A stretch of 64,000 bases of DNA from Marinactinospora thermotolerans DSM 45154 (GTDB taxonomy: Bacteria; Actinomycetota; Actinomycetes; Streptosporangiales; Streptosporangiaceae). The stretch covers positions 62,001 to 126,000 of the forward strand of contig NZ_FUWS01000003.1 in assembly GCF_900167435.1 (NCBI RefSeq), written 5' to 3'. A model generated the notes under the pieces. That model worked only from the letters and a program-made list of their open reading frames with translations, ran no database searches and had not been told where the DNA came from. Shown here piece by piece: positions 1 through 8,223 of this stretch (positions are counted from its first letter, which is position 1; the number at the start of each line of letters is the position of its first letter). The position numbers were made by a program, and so were the translations under genes.

Positions 1-2
1 CG

Positions 3-773
3 ATGGCCAAGGGGCTGCGCCACGCGGTGAGCCAGGGCGTGCAGGTCATCGTGGTCCCCATCGGCGACGGCGCGGACGAGCCTGGAGAGGCCGAGCGACA
101 GGCCATCGAGTTCGCCCAGGACCACGGCGTACTGGTCGTCGCGGCCGGCGGGGTCGGCGGGGTCGCCGACTTCACCTCCTCCCCGGAGTCCTACGAGGGG
201 GTGCTCACCGTCGCCCCCGTCGGCCAGGACCAGGCCCCGGCGTCCCCCGCGCCGGAGGGCGTGGCGCTGACCGCGCCCGGCGCGCAGATCACGACGACCG
301 GACTGGACGGCGGCTACGCCGACGCCTCCGGCGGTGGCGCGGCCGCCGCCTTCACCGCCGGTGTGGCCGCCCTCGTCCGCGCCGAGCACCCGCAGCTACG
401 TCCCGAGCAGGTGGCGGAGGCCCTGGTCACGGGGGCCGACACGGCCCAGGGGGCGGGTGCGCCCCTGCTCAACGCTCCCGGCGCGCTGGAGGCCGCCGGG
501 CGGATCGCCCAGGACGTCCCCCCGTTCGATCCCGAACTCGCGCAGGAGGCGGACGAGGGGCTGCCGGTTCCCGCCTGGACGTTGTGGGCCGGCGGCGCGC
601 TCGTGGTCGTGGTCCTGGCCGTCGTGGGCGTCCTCACGCTGCGACGCCGGCTCGCCAACCCCTACGACCTGCCCGAGCGTGAGCCCGCGCAGGAAGCGCA
701 GGAGGAGCGGGAGGAACGGCCTCGGCGCGGTCGGCGCCGCAAGACACGTGGACGTGGGCGCGAAACGTCCTGA
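3..773 (+). CDS. Mycosin-like subtilisin-family protein, 3' part, catalytic serine lost
   Basis: The gene runs in from the left edge; only its last 256 codons are visible, so the Asp and His regions of the protease cannot be checked. The visible part has the S8 subtilisin layout: a VLVVAAGG strand-turn (residues 43-50) where active enzymes carry AAGN, a GVLTVAPV segment, and SGGGAAAAFTAG (109-120) where active enzymes carry GTSxAAPxVAG. Both the oxyanion Asn and the nucleophilic Ser are therefore replaced (Ser by Gly112). A membrane segment (about 193-214) and a highly basic Arg-rich tail follow, as in the membrane-anchored mycosins of type VII secretion. I infer a non-proteolytic pseudoenzyme. 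Link to type VII secretion is family-level inference; no other secretion gene is next to it here. The true start is unknown. Confidence 0.72.
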   Translation: MAKGLRHAVSQGVQVIVVPIGDGADEPGEAERQAIEFAQDHGVLVVAAGGVGGVADFTSSPESYEGVLTVAPVGQDQAPASPAPEGVALTAPGAQITTTGLDGGYADASGGGAAAAFTAGVAALVRAEHPQLRPEQVAEALVTGADTAQGAGAPLLNAPGALEAAGRIAQDVPPFDPELAQEADEGLPVPAWTLWAGGALVVVVLAVVGVLTLRRRLANPYDLPEREPAQEAQEEREERPRRGRRRKTRGRGRETS

Positions 774-783
774 TCCGACGTCT

Positions 784-820
784 CCCGCCCCGCTCGTCCC
801 TCCCGGCCGAACGGGGCGGG
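784..820. terminator. Bidirectional hairpin between convergent genes
   Basis: A perfect 9-bp inverted repeat (CCCGCCCCG / CGGGGCGGG) with a 19-nt loop lies between two genes that face each other. It probably terminates both. Confidence 0.55.
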
Positions 821-830
821 CCGGCGCTGT

Positions 831-1853
831 TCAGGCGACCAGGGAGGCCCGTACGGCGGCGCGGAGGTCGAACAGCCCGACACGGCGCCGTCCGTGGTAC
901 ACCGCGTTCGTCAGCAGCCCCACGTACCGTCCGGTCTCGGGATAGAGGTAGAGGCTGGTCCCGGTGTAGCCGTTGTGGTAGACGAGCCCGTCGTCGGTGA
1001 CCAACCAGGCCAGTCCGCGCGAGAACTCCTCCCCGACCGGCACGTGCGGGCGCCAGCTCTCCCGGACGAAGCCGGTGAGGGGCTGCGGCCCCCCTTCGCC
1101 GTCGTAGGTCCGCAACAGTTCGCGCGCGAACGCGCCCAGGTCGGTCGCCGTGGTGAACACGCCGGCGTGCCCGGCCACGCCGCCCATCAACGCGGCGGAC
1201 TCGTCATGGACGACCCCCCAGGTCGGCGCCGCCCCGGGAATGCGCCGTTCGGTCGGGGCGACAGAGGGCGTGCGGGGAAGCGGACCGTAGGTGGTCGCCG
1301 ACAGTCCCATGGATCGCCACGTCTCCTCGGCCAACCGGTCGAGGGGTGCGCCGAAGAGCCGCTCCAGCAACAGTCCCAGCAGGATGAACCCGCGGTCGAT
1401 GTAGCGGTAGCCCGTGTCGTCCAACGGTTCGCTCAGGATGGCCTCGGCGAGATCCTGTCCCGTTCCGACGTAGCGCTCCAGCCAGGTCACCGGGTTCAGC
1501 CGGGAGGTGTGGGTGAGGATCTGCCGGGCCGTGACCCCATCGCCCGGTCGGGGGCCTCCGGGAAAGTAGGACCCCATGGGCGCGTCCAGGTCGAGCGCCC
1601 CGTCGCCGACCGCCAGCCCCACGAGCGGCCAGGTCGCCATGACCTTGGTCAGGCTCGCCGTGTCGTAGTAGACGTCGGGCGCCGCGATCGCCTCGCCGCA
1701 CTCCCGGGCGATCCCGCCCACCGCGACGAACTCCCACATGCTGTCCGTTCCGACGACGGCCACCCCGCCCGGTAACCAGCCGGCGTCCACCATGACCTTC
1801 AGGACGCCCCGGATCTCCGTTCCCGTCTGCGCAACCCAGTCGCCGTCCCGCAC
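831..1853 (-). CDS. Beta-lactamase-fold serine hydrolase (class C / EstB type)
   Basis: A 340-residue member of the beta-lactamase/DD-peptidase-like serine hydrolases. The SxxK nucleophile motif is SLTK within YYDTASLTKVMAT, and the HxG motif is HNG in YHNGYTGTS. The second motif, normally YxN, reads Y-I-D (in GYRYIDRGFILLG), so the catalytic Tyr is kept but Asn is replaced by Asp. No signal peptide is evident, so the protein is probably cytoplasmic. The frame is open to 1967, but a GTG at 1853 is preceded at ideal distance by GAGGAGGACAG, so I place the start there. Substrate is unknown; esterase or peptidase activity on small molecules is typical of relatives. It converges with the gene at 3-773. 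Confidence 0.82.
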   Translation of the reverse strand: MRDGDWVAQTGTEIRGVLKVMVDAGWLPGGVAVVGTDSMWEFVAVGGIARECGEAIAAPDVYYDTASLTKVMATWPLVGLAVGDGALDLDAPMGSYFPGGPRPGDGVTARQILTHTSRLNPVTWLERYVGTGQDLAEAILSEPLDDTGYRYIDRGFILLGLLLERLFGAPLDRLAEETWRSMGLSATTYGPLPRTPSVAPTERRIPGAAPTWGVVHDESAALMGGVAGHAGVFTTATDLGAFARELLRTYDGEGGPQPLTGFVRESWRPHVPVGEEFSRGLAWLVTDDGLVYHNGYTGTSLYLYPETGRYVGLLTNAVYHGRRRVGLFDLRAAVRASLVA

Positions 1854-2090
1854 CTGTCCTCCTCGCCGCTCTCCCCCCACCGAGCGGATACCCGCCCGGA
1901 ATGGGAACGTCACCCGATTTCCGATCGTGCCGGGACCCGATGACCTCGAAAGGCCCATCCGAAACACGAATCAATGGTCGGATCCGTCCGCTGACGTCAC
2001 GGGACGCGGAATCGGCAGCCACCCCGTCCGAACGCGGAAAGGCGGGCCCGGACTCCCGGACACAGCGGGGAAGAAGGGGGCGAAGACGCC

Positions 2091-2121
2091 GATGGCCGGC
2101 CCCTGAGCGGGGCCGGCCATC
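2091..2121 (-). terminator. Hairpin downstream of tRNA-Thr
   Basis: A perfect 13-bp stem (GATGGCCGGCCCC / GGGGCCGGCCATC) with a TGAGC loop starts 9 nt past the 3' end of the tRNA on the minus strand. The remaining sequence up to the hydrolase start at 1853 shows no gene. Confidence 0.7.
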
Positions 2122-2129
2122 GCACCATG

Positions 2130-2202
2130 AGCCGGCGAGGGGACTTGAACCCCTAACCTGCCGCTTACAAGGCGGCTGCTCTGCCAATTGAGCCACGCCG
2201 GC
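2130..2202 (-). tRNA. tRNA-Thr (anticodon UGU)
   Basis: A 73-nt cloverleaf can be drawn on the minus strand. The acceptor stem pairs GCCGGCG with CGCCGGC and has discriminator U. The D arm is GCTC-AATTGGCA-GAGC. The anticodon arm is GCCGC-CTTGTAA-GCGGC, giving anticodon UGU (codon ACA). The T arm is AGGGG-TTCAAGT-CCCCT. CCA is not encoded. It sits alone 43 bp downstream of the rlmB stop and is followed by a strong hairpin. Confidence 0.95.
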
Positions 2203-2245
2203 CGGATGCCCGAAGGGCACCCAGACGAATGGTACCGGCTCGTGA

Positions 2246-3217
2246 CTACGCTTCGGACAACCTGCGCCGCGCCACCTCGTACAACGACACCCCGGCCGCG
2301 ACGGAGGCGTTCAGCGACTCCGCGCCGCTGATCGGGATGCTCGCCACCTCGTCGCACGTCTCGCGGACCAGGCGCGACAGTCCCCTGCCCTCGGAGCCGA
2401 CCACGATCACCAGCGGCCCCGTCGCCAGTTCCAGGCCGTCCAGCCGGACCTCTCCCTCGGCGTCCAGCCCCACGACGAACAGGCCGGCCTTCTTGTAGGC
2501 CTCCAGCGTCCGGGTGAGGTTCGTGGCCTGGGCGACGGGGAGCCGGGCCAGGGTGCCCGCCGACGTCTTCCAGGCCGCCATCGTCACCCCCGCGGCGCGG
2601 CGCTCGGGGATCAGCAGGCCATGCGCGCCGAACGCGGCCGCCGAGCGGGCGATCGCCCCCAGGTTGTGCGGGTCGGTGACACCGTCCAGGGCGACGATGA
2701 GCGCCGGCGTCTCGTCCTCCAGCACGCGGTCGAGCAGGTCCTCGGGCTCCCAGTAGCGGTAGGCGGGCACCAGCAGCGCCACCCCCTGGTGCGCGGCGCC
2801 CGGCTGCCCGTTGCTCTCGCAACGCCGGTCCAGCTCGGGGCGGGTGATCTCCGAGATCTCGATCCCGGCCTCCCCGGCGAGCCGGGCCGCCTCCGTGACC
2901 CGCTCGTCGCTGTCGAGGTTGGTGGCCAGGAACAGCCGGTTCGCCGGCATTCCGGCACGCAGCGCCTCGACCACCGGGTTACGGCCGACCAGCAGCTCCG
3001 CGCCGCCGGCGCGGCGAGCGCCACGCGGATCGCGGCGGGTCCCGCCGGAGGCGGGCGCGGCGGACTCGTTCTTGCGCTTGGCGGCGCGAGCCCGCTGCTT
3101 GTCGTCGTACCAGTGTCTCTTCTCGGCGGGCAGCGTCCCCTTCTTCCCTTCCAGGGAACGTCGCCCCTTGCCGCCACTGCCCTTGGTCGGGCCCTTCTTG
3201 CTGTGCTTCGCCGTCAT
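2246..3217 (-). CDS. rlmB: 23S rRNA (guanosine-2'-O-)-methyltransferase RlmB (TrmH/SpoU family)
   Basis: A 323-residue SpoU-class 2'-O-methyltransferase, probably modifying G2251 in the P loop of 23S rRNA. An unusually basic, low-complexity extension of about 85 residues precedes the substrate-binding domain (ELLVGRNPVVEALRAG). The C-terminal half carries the three trefoil-knot SpoU motifs: VTDPHNLGAIARSAAAFG, LVIVVGSEGRGLSRL, and IPISGAESLNASVAAGVSLYE. The ATG at 3217 has AAAGGA about 9 nt upstream. It lies directly downstream of cysS on the same strand, the arrangement seen in mycobacteria and Streptomyces, so cotranscription with cysS is likely. The extension is typical of actinobacterial homologues. 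Confidence 0.93.
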   Translation of the reverse strand: MTAKHSKKGPTKGSGGKGRRSLEGKKGTLPAEKRHWYDDKQRARAAKRKNESAAPASGGTRRDPRGARRAGGAELLVGRNPVVEALRAGMPANRLFLATNLDSDERVTEAARLAGEAGIEISEITRPELDRRCESNGQPGAAHQGVALLVPAYRYWEPEDLLDRVLEDETPALIVALDGVTDPHNLGAIARSAAAFGAHGLLIPERRAAGVTMAAWKTSAGTLARLPVAQATNLTRTLEAYKKAGLFVVGLDAEGEVRLDGLELATGPLVIVVGSEGRGLSRLVRETCDEVASIPISGAESLNASVAAGVSLYEVARRRLSEA

Positions 3218-3355
3218 GGGACGCGGTCCTTTCCGTTCGCTCGTGCAGCGCGGGTGCGCGATCGCCGCGCGTGCCTGCGTGCACGCGGCAGAGCCGCGGC
3301 CTCCCCGGCCGCGGCCCTCGCTGTCTCGTGATGTTCGTTCCTGGCGGCGCGGCGG

Positions 3356-4759
3356 CTACCCGCGCTTGAGTTCCCAACGCGGTCCGTGTGGCGTGTCCTC
3401 GACCAGGATCCCGGCCGCGCCGAGACGGTCGCGGATCTCGTCGGCCGCGGCGTAGTCCTTACGGGCCCGCGCGGCCTGGCGCTGTTCCAGCGCCACCGTG
3501 ACCAGGGCGTCGACGACCTCGCGCAGCCCCGTGTCCTCGGCTCCGGCCCACTGCTCCGACAGCGGGTCCAGGCCGAGCACGTCGAGCATGGTGCGCAGCC
3601 TCGCCGCGATGCCGGCGGCGCGTTCCTTGGCTCCCTCGGCCAGGGCGGAGTTGCCCTCGCGGACGTGGCCGTGGACCACGGCCAGCGCCTGGGACACCCC
3701 CAGGTCGTCGTCGAGGGCCAGGGCGAACTCGTCGGGCACCGTGGCGGCCGGCTGGATTCCCCCGGTGACCTCGGCCACCCGGGTGAGGAACCCCTCGATG
3801 CGCTGGTAGGCCGCCGCGGCCTCGGCGAGCGCCTCGTCGGAGTAGTCGATGATGGACCGGTAGTGGGCCTGGCCCAGGTAGTAGCGGAGCTCGACCGGGC
3901 GGACCTTGCGGACCATCTGCGGGATCAGGAGCGAGTTGCCCAGCGACTTGCTCATCTTCTCGCCGCCCATGGTGAGCAGGCCGTTGTGCAGCCAGTAGCG
4001 GGCGAACCCGTCTCCCGCGGCCCGGGACTGGGCGAGCTCGTTCTCGTGGTGGGGGAAGACCAGGTCGAGGCCGCCACCGTGGATGTCGAACGTGTCGCCG
4101 AGGTACTTGGTGGCCATGGCCGAGCATTCGAGGTGCCAACCGGGGCGGCCGGGTCCCCAGGGCGTCCGCCAGCTGGGCTCGCCGGGTCGGGCGCCCTTCC
4201 ACAACGCGAAGTCGCGGGGATCGCGCTTGTCGCGTTCGCCCTCGCTGTCGGCGGCGGCCCGCATCTGATCGATCCGCTGGTTGGAGAGGGAGCCGTAGTC
4301 GGGGAAGGAGCGCACGTCGAAGTAGACGTCGCCGGAGCCGTCGGCGGCGGGGTAGGCGTGACCGCGGTCGATCAGCCTGCGCATCAGCTCGATCATCTCG
4401 GGCACGTGCCCCGTGGCGCGCGGCTCGACCGTGGGCGGTAGGCAGCCGAGCGTGTCGTAGGCCCAGGTGAAGGCCCGCTGGTTACGTTCGCTGACCTGCC
4501 ACCACTGGATGTCCTCGGCCTTGGCGACGCGGATGATCTTGTCGTCGATGTCGGTGACGTTGCGGCAGAAGGTGACCTCGTAGCCGCGGTAGGTGAGCCA
4601 GCGCCGCAGGATGTCGAAGTTGACCCCCGAACGGATGTGTCCGATGTGCGGCGGCGCCTGCACCGTGGCACCACACAGGTACAGCGAGACACGTCCCTCG
4701 TGCAGGGGCGTGAAGTCGCGGACCGTGCGGGCTCGGGTGTCATAGAAGCGCAGACTCAC
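3356..4759 (-). CDS. cysS: Cysteine--tRNA ligase
   Basis: Class I aminoacyl-tRNA synthetase that charges tRNA-Cys. At 467 residues it matches the usual family length. The HIGH signature is in [11 protein letters not shown], the KMSKS loop in [12 protein letters not shown], and zinc-ligand candidates are the Cys in LYLCGATV, the Cys in HLECSAMA and the His/Glu of HHENE. The frame extends upstream to 5038, but that part has no family similarity. I chose GTG at 4759 because it gives the canonical N-terminus ([12 protein letters not shown]), and TACCCT lies 7 nt before it, the -10 spacing for a leaderless mRNA. It belongs to the carD-ispF-cysS-rlmB neighbourhood known from other actinobacteria, here interrupted by an opposing gene. 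Confidence 0.95.
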   Translation of the reverse strand: MSLRFYDTRARTVRDFTPLHEGRVSLYLCGATVQAPPHIGHIRSGVNFDILRRWLTYRGYEVTFCRNVTDIDDKIIRVAKAEDIQWWQVSERNQRAFTWAYDTLGCLPPTVEPRATGHVPEMIELMRRLIDRGHAYPAADGSGDVYFDVRSFPDYGSLSNQRIDQMRAAADSEGERDKRDPRDFALWKGARPGEPSWRTPWGPGRPGWHLECSAMATKYLGDTFDIHGGGLDLVFPHHENELAQSRAAGDGFARYWLHNGLLTMGGEKMSKSLGNSLLIPQMVRKVRPVELRYYLGQAHYRSIIDYSDEALAEAAAAYQRIEGFLTRVAEVTGGIQPAATVPDEFALALDDDLGVSQALAVVHGHVREGNSALAEGAKERAAGIAARLRTMLDVLGLDPLSEQWAGAEDTGLREVVDALVTVALEQRQAARARKDYAAADEIRDRLGAAGILVEDTPHGPRWELKRG

Positions 4760-5085
4760 GGTCTCAAGGGTAGCCGTTTCCCCACCCCTCACGGAGGGGT
4801 TCGCGACCGACCTCTTCTCCCCGTTCCGCCATCGGCCTCCGTTCCGCCGCCCGGAGGCGGGGATCCTGCCCGGAAACCGGGCGTCCGTAACCAAAGGAGT
4901 GTTGTGCGGAAAATCCCGACGTCCTCCGTCCGGGCCTGTCCTCCCCGCCCTTCCCGGACGGTGCAGGCGTCCGCCACCTGCGGGAATCCCGGTCCCCGGT
5001 GCTCCGCCACGTCCCCGGGCGACCGTCTCGGCGCGCACCGGTCCCTCGTGCCACCGGGGCCTCCTGGGCTAACCTGCTGCGCACG

Positions 5086-6159
5086 ATGGCCGCTCATACC
5101 TCCTCGAAGCCCCCAGCCGACAGGCCCGCAGAGCGCGGGTCCCGCTCCGGCTCCCGCGTCGGCGCCATCGCGCTGGCCGGGATCGCCGTCCTGGTGATCG
5201 CCGCGAGCGCCATACTGCTCTCCTACAACGGCATCTACCAGATCGCGCTCCAGGGCAACATCGATCCGCCACTGGCCCACGTCTTCCCCGGTGTGTTCAC
5301 GCTGTTGCTGCTGGTGGCCTTCTGGACCACCTACCTCCTGCGGGACGCGCCCCGGGCCCAGCGCATCTGGGTCGACCTGTTGATCCTGCTGCTCATCCTG
5401 CTGGCGGCGGCCGCCAGCGCGCTGCGCTCGCTGGACTACCGCCTGCTGGAGCCGGTCGCCGTCGTGGTCGTCGCGGGCGCCCCGTGGCTGGCCCTGCTGA
5501 TCGCGTTCCGGCTGTGGCTGTGGATCATCGCGCACCTCCGCGGCGAGATCCCCGCGCGCGCCCGCGTCGAAGACCCCGTGGCGGAGGACCCCGGCCACCC
5601 GGTCAGCTGGGAGGAGGAACCCACCCGGTCCATGGCCCACCCCGGCCGGTCGGTGCGGGTGGCGCCTCCCCACGAGCACACGGGGCCGGCCGGGTCCGAT
5701 CCGCGCGACAACGACGACACCGTGCCGCTGCCCGTTGTGGAGGAGGGCCCGGAACGGGACACCGCCCCCTCGGTCGACGGGGACCGGACGCGCCCCGCCC
5801 CTGGCGGAGCGAGGGGGACGGACGACCTGCCCCGGCGCCGTCCCGGTGGCGACAACCCGATCAAGCGGGCGGCGGACCCGGTCCCCGCGCCCGTTCCCGC
5901 CCCGGCGCGCGACGCGGGGACGGCGCCGCCGGTGGACGGCGTGGACGACGGGTTCGTCCCCGACCCGCCGATCGACGATCCGGCGGGCGACGAGTCCTAC
6001 AGCGAGGGGTCCGACGCCCCGGCCCCCGCCCACCCCCCGACACCGGAGCTGCGCAAGCGGGCGATGGTGCTCAAGCCGCGGCGGACCGTCCCCGAGGGCG
6101 TTCCGCCGGAACCCCCGTCAGGGCGGGTGCGCAGCGAGCCCACGCCCCCGGGCGGGTGA
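5086..6159 (+). CDS. Putative membrane protein with long acidic Pro/Asp-rich tail
   Basis: A 357-residue protein of unknown function. The N-terminal half has four likely membrane helices (about residues 23-45, 60-80, 92-110 and 120-145), the first ending ASAILLSYNGIYQIA. This pattern resembles DUF2637/Spd-type membrane proteins of actinomycetes, but I cannot confirm the family. The C-terminal 200 residues are low-complexity, rich in Pro, Asp and Arg, and probably disordered in the cytoplasm. The start is ATG 5086: TAACCT lies 10 nt upstream and there is no Shine-Dalgarno, suggesting a leaderless or very short leader. It sits on the opposite strand between ispF and cysS, so it is probably an insertion into that conserved gene order. 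Confidence 0.7.
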   Translation: MAAHTSSKPPADRPAERGSRSGSRVGAIALAGIAVLVIAASAILLSYNGIYQIALQGNIDPPLAHVFPGVFTLLLLVAFWTTYLLRDAPRAQRIWVDLLILLLILLAAAASALRSLDYRLLEPVAVVVVAGAPWLALLIAFRLWLWIIAHLRGEIPARARVEDPVAEDPGHPVSWEEEPTRSMAHPGRSVRVAPPHEHTGPAGSDPRDNDDTVPLPVVEEGPERDTAPSVDGDRTRPAPGGARGTDDLPRRRPGGDNPIKRAADPVPAPVPAPARDAGTAPPVDGVDDGFVPDPPIDDPAGDESYSEGSDAPAPAHPPTPELRKRAMVLKPRRTVPEGVPPEPPSGRVRSEPTPPGG

Positions 6160-6170
6160 CGCACGGCGCG

Positions 6171-6196
6171 GCGGGCGGGGACGGTACCCCGCCCGC
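6171..6196. terminator. Bidirectional hairpin
   Basis: A perfect 10-bp stem (GCGGGCGGGG / CCCCGCCCGC) with a 6-nt loop lies between the convergent gene ending at 6159 and ispF ending at 6206. Confidence 0.7.
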
Positions 6197-6205
6197 GCGC
6201 CCGTC

Positions 6206-6685
6206 TCAGTTCGAATCGTCGGTCCGCACGCACAGCGCGGTGGCGATCGCGGCGATGCCCTCGCCCCGGCCCGTCAACCCCAGGCCGTCGGTCGTGGTGG
6301 CCGCCACCGTCACGGGCGCCCCCACCGCCTCGGACAGAACCTTCTCGGCCTCGGCCCTGCGCGGCGCGAACTTCGGCCGGTTGCTGACGATCTGGACGGC
6401 GACGTTGCCGATCTCGTAGCCGGCCGCCCGGACCCGCGCCGCGGTCTCGGTGAGCAGGGCGATCCCCGAGGCGCCGTGCCAGGCGGGGTCGGAGGTGCCG
6501 AACTGGGCACCGAGGTCGCCCAGCCCGCAGGCCGAGAACAGGGCGTCACAGGCCGCGTGGGCGGCGACATCGCCGTCGGAGTGGCCGCTCACGCCTTCTT
6601 CCCCCGGCCAATGCAGTCCGGCGAGGAAAAGGGGGCGACCCGATGTAAATGGGTGGACGTCGGTTCCGACGCCCACCCGTGGCAT
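6206..6685 (-). CDS. ispF: 2-C-methyl-D-erythritol 2,4-cyclodiphosphate synthase
   Basis: Fifth enzyme of the MEP isoprenoid pathway; it cyclises CDP-ME 2-phosphate to MEcPP with release of CMP. The 159-residue length fits the family. Metal-binding DxH is in GVGTDVHPF, the second metal His in [17 protein letters not shown], and the conserved [18 protein letters not shown] near the C-terminus is present. I chose ATG 6685; ATG 6694 and TTG 6697 are possible, and none has a clear ribosome-binding site. It follows carD on the same strand with a 23-bp gap, so the two are probably cotranscribed. In many actinobacteria ispD lies between carD and ispF; it is absent here. Confidence 0.95.
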   Translation of the reverse strand: MPRVGVGTDVHPFTSGRPLFLAGLHWPGEEGVSGHSDGDVAAHAACDALFSACGLGDLGAQFGTSDPAWHGASGIALLTETAARVRAAGYEIGNVAVQIVSNRPKFAPRRAEAEKVLSEAVGAPVTVAATTTDGLGLTGRGEGIAAIATALCVRTDDSN

Positions 6686-6708
6686 ATTCCGCATCAAGAC
6701 ACTGGTTC

Positions 6709-7191
6709 TCAGTTGGTCAGAACCTCGTCGAGGAGCGCTTCGGCTTTGTCCTCGTTGGTCTTTTCGGCAAGAGCGAGTTCGCTCACGAGAATCTGTCGAG
6801 CCTTGGCCAGCATTCGCTTTTCACCCGCGGAAAGTCCGCGCTCCTTGTCACGCCGCCACAGGTCGCGAACCACCTCGGCGACCTTGTTGACGTCGCCGGA
6901 GGCGAGCTTCTCCAGATTGGCCTTGTAGCGCCGTGACCAGTTGGTGGGCTCTTCCGTGTGCGGCGCGCGCAGCACCTCGAAGACCCGGTCCAGGCCCTCT
7001 TGGCCAACCACGTCACGAACACCGACATCCTGGGCGTTCTCCGCCGGCACACGCACCGTCAGATCGCCCTTGTCGACCTTCAAAACGAGGTAGGTCTTTT
7101 CCTCGCCCTTAATGGTGCGAGTCTCGATAGCCTCAATGCGAGCAGCCCCATGATGGGGGTAGACAACGGTGTCGCCGACCTTGAAAGTCAT
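6709..7191 (-). CDS. carD: CarD-family RNA polymerase-binding transcription regulator
   Basis: A 160-residue CarD/CdnL protein. The N-terminal Tudor-like RNA polymerase-interaction domain begins [19 protein letters not shown]. The C-terminal helical DNA-binding domain includes [17 protein letters not shown] and a conserved [17 protein letters not shown] stretch. In mycobacteria CarD binds the beta subunit, stabilises open promoter complexes and is essential. The ATG at 7191 has AAGGGG about 10 nt upstream. The 247-bp upstream gap up to phoU is AT-richer than its surroundings. It contains TTGACC (7271-7276, minus strand) and TAGGTA (7246-7251), a possible promoter with a long 19-nt spacer; I rate that promoter weakly. 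ispF follows in the same operon. Confidence 0.95.
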   Translation of the reverse strand: MTFKVGDTVVYPHHGAARIEAIETRTIKGEEKTYLVLKVDKGDLTVRVPAENAQDVGVRDVVGQEGLDRVFEVLRAPHTEEPTNWSRRYKANLEKLASGDVNKVAEVVRDLWRRDKERGLSAGEKRMLAKARQILVSELALAEKTNEDKAEALLDEVLTN

Positions 7192-7438
7192 GTGACAAGT
7201 ACCCCTTCCGCTACCACAAGGGTACCACGAATCTGTGACTTAACGTACCTATTTGGTTTACGAACGCGCAGGTCAACACCGCTTTCCGCCCCTTGACAAA
7301 GCCTACCGCAGGTGCTTGCACACAGACGGGAAAGCACACGCCACGCCCTGCCGGCCGTGGCCGTCGCGACCCGCCGGGACGGCCCGCGCACCCTTTCCCG
7401 GGGGCCCGGAACGGCCCGTCGAGGCACGCCGCGACGGA

Positions 7439-8101
7439 TCAGACCTCGGACTCGTAGTCCTTGGGCTTCTTTCCGGTCACCAGGTAGACCAGGTTGTCGG
7501 CGACGTGCACCGCGTGGTCGCCGAACCGCTCGTAGAACCGGCCGGCGAGGGTGACGTCCATCGTCGCCTCGACCCCGTGCGACCAGCCCTCGTTGAGGAT
7601 CCGCTCGAGGAGCTTGCGACGCAGCCGGTCCATCCGGTCGTCGTCCTTGTCGAGCTCCAGCGCCGTCTCCGCGTCGCGGTCCGCGACGACCTCGCCGGCC
7701 TTGATGACCAGCAGCTCGGCCTGGTGCCCCATTTCCAGCACGATGGAACGCAGCTCGGTCGGGATGGCGGAGTCGGGGTGGCGGCGGCGGGCGATCTTGG
7801 CGATGTGGACCGCGTGGTCCCCCATCCGCTCCAGGTCGCCGGCCATGTGCAGCGCGGTGATGATGGTCCGCAGGTCCTTGGCGACGGGCTGCTGGCGCGC
7901 CATCAGGTCGAACGCGCTCTGCTCGATCTCCTCGTCGAGCCGGTTGAGCTCCTCGTCTCCGGAGATCACCTCCTGCGCGGCTGCCAGATCGGCGTCGAGC
8001 AACGCGGTGGTCGCGCGGGCGATCGCGTGGCGCGCCAGTCGTGTCATCTCGATGAGCCGGTCGCTGAGGGCGTCGAGGTCCTCGTGGTATGTGTCGCGCA
8101 T
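7439..8101 (-). CDS. phoU: Phosphate signalling/transport regulator PhoU
   Basis: A 220-residue protein with two PhoU helical-bundle repeats. Each carries the metal-binding E/DxxxD-type motif, seen as AGDLERMGDHAVHIAKIARR and AGRFYERFGDHAVHVADNLVYL. PhoU links the Pst transporter to the phosphate sensor kinase and restrains it when phosphate is plentiful. I start at ATG 8101 (MRDTYHEDLDAL, the usual family N-terminus) rather than the upstream TTG. It is divergent from senX3 and shares a 122-bp intergenic region that holds a PHO-box-like repeat oriented toward phoU. The pst genes themselves lie 47 kb away in this window. Confidence 0.94.
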   Translation of the reverse strand: MRDTYHEDLDALSDRLIEMTRLARHAIARATTALLDADLAAAQEVISGDEELNRLDEEIEQSAFDLMARQQPVAKDLRTIITALHMAGDLERMGDHAVHIAKIARRRHPDSAIPTELRSIVLEMGHQAELLVIKAGEVVADRDAETALELDKDDDRMDRLRRKLLERILNEGWSHGVEATMDVTLAGRFYERFGDHAVHVADNLVYLVTGKKPKDYESEV

Positions 8102-8141
8102 GGTCAAATCGTCCCAGGTGGTAGTTGAATCATTTCAGAAT

Positions 8142-8163
8142 CGATGGTGAACACTGCGGGAAC
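8142..8163 (-). promoter_or_regulatory. PHO-box-like direct repeat upstream of phoU
   Basis: On the minus strand two 11-bp units follow each other exactly, starting GTTCCCG and GTTCACC. The second matches the 7-nt core of the Streptomyces PhoP direct-repeat unit (GTTCACC) perfectly; the first matches at 5 of 7. It begins about 40 bp before phoU. Binding by RegX3/PhoP is inferred. The senX3 side also holds AAAGGAGGT (8192-8200), oddly 23 nt before the senX3 start, and a TACGAT -10 candidate at 8212-8217. Confidence 0.55.
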
Positions 8164-8223
8164 CTCGGTTGTAACACATGGTCACACGGGTAAAGGAGGT
8201 CTTCTCCCGCTTACGATCGAAGT

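Noticed and set aside
4789-6033. 414-codon frame antisense to the membrane-protein gene
   Set aside because: Low-complexity shadow frame produced by high GC; the plus-strand gene has membrane helices and a sensible start.
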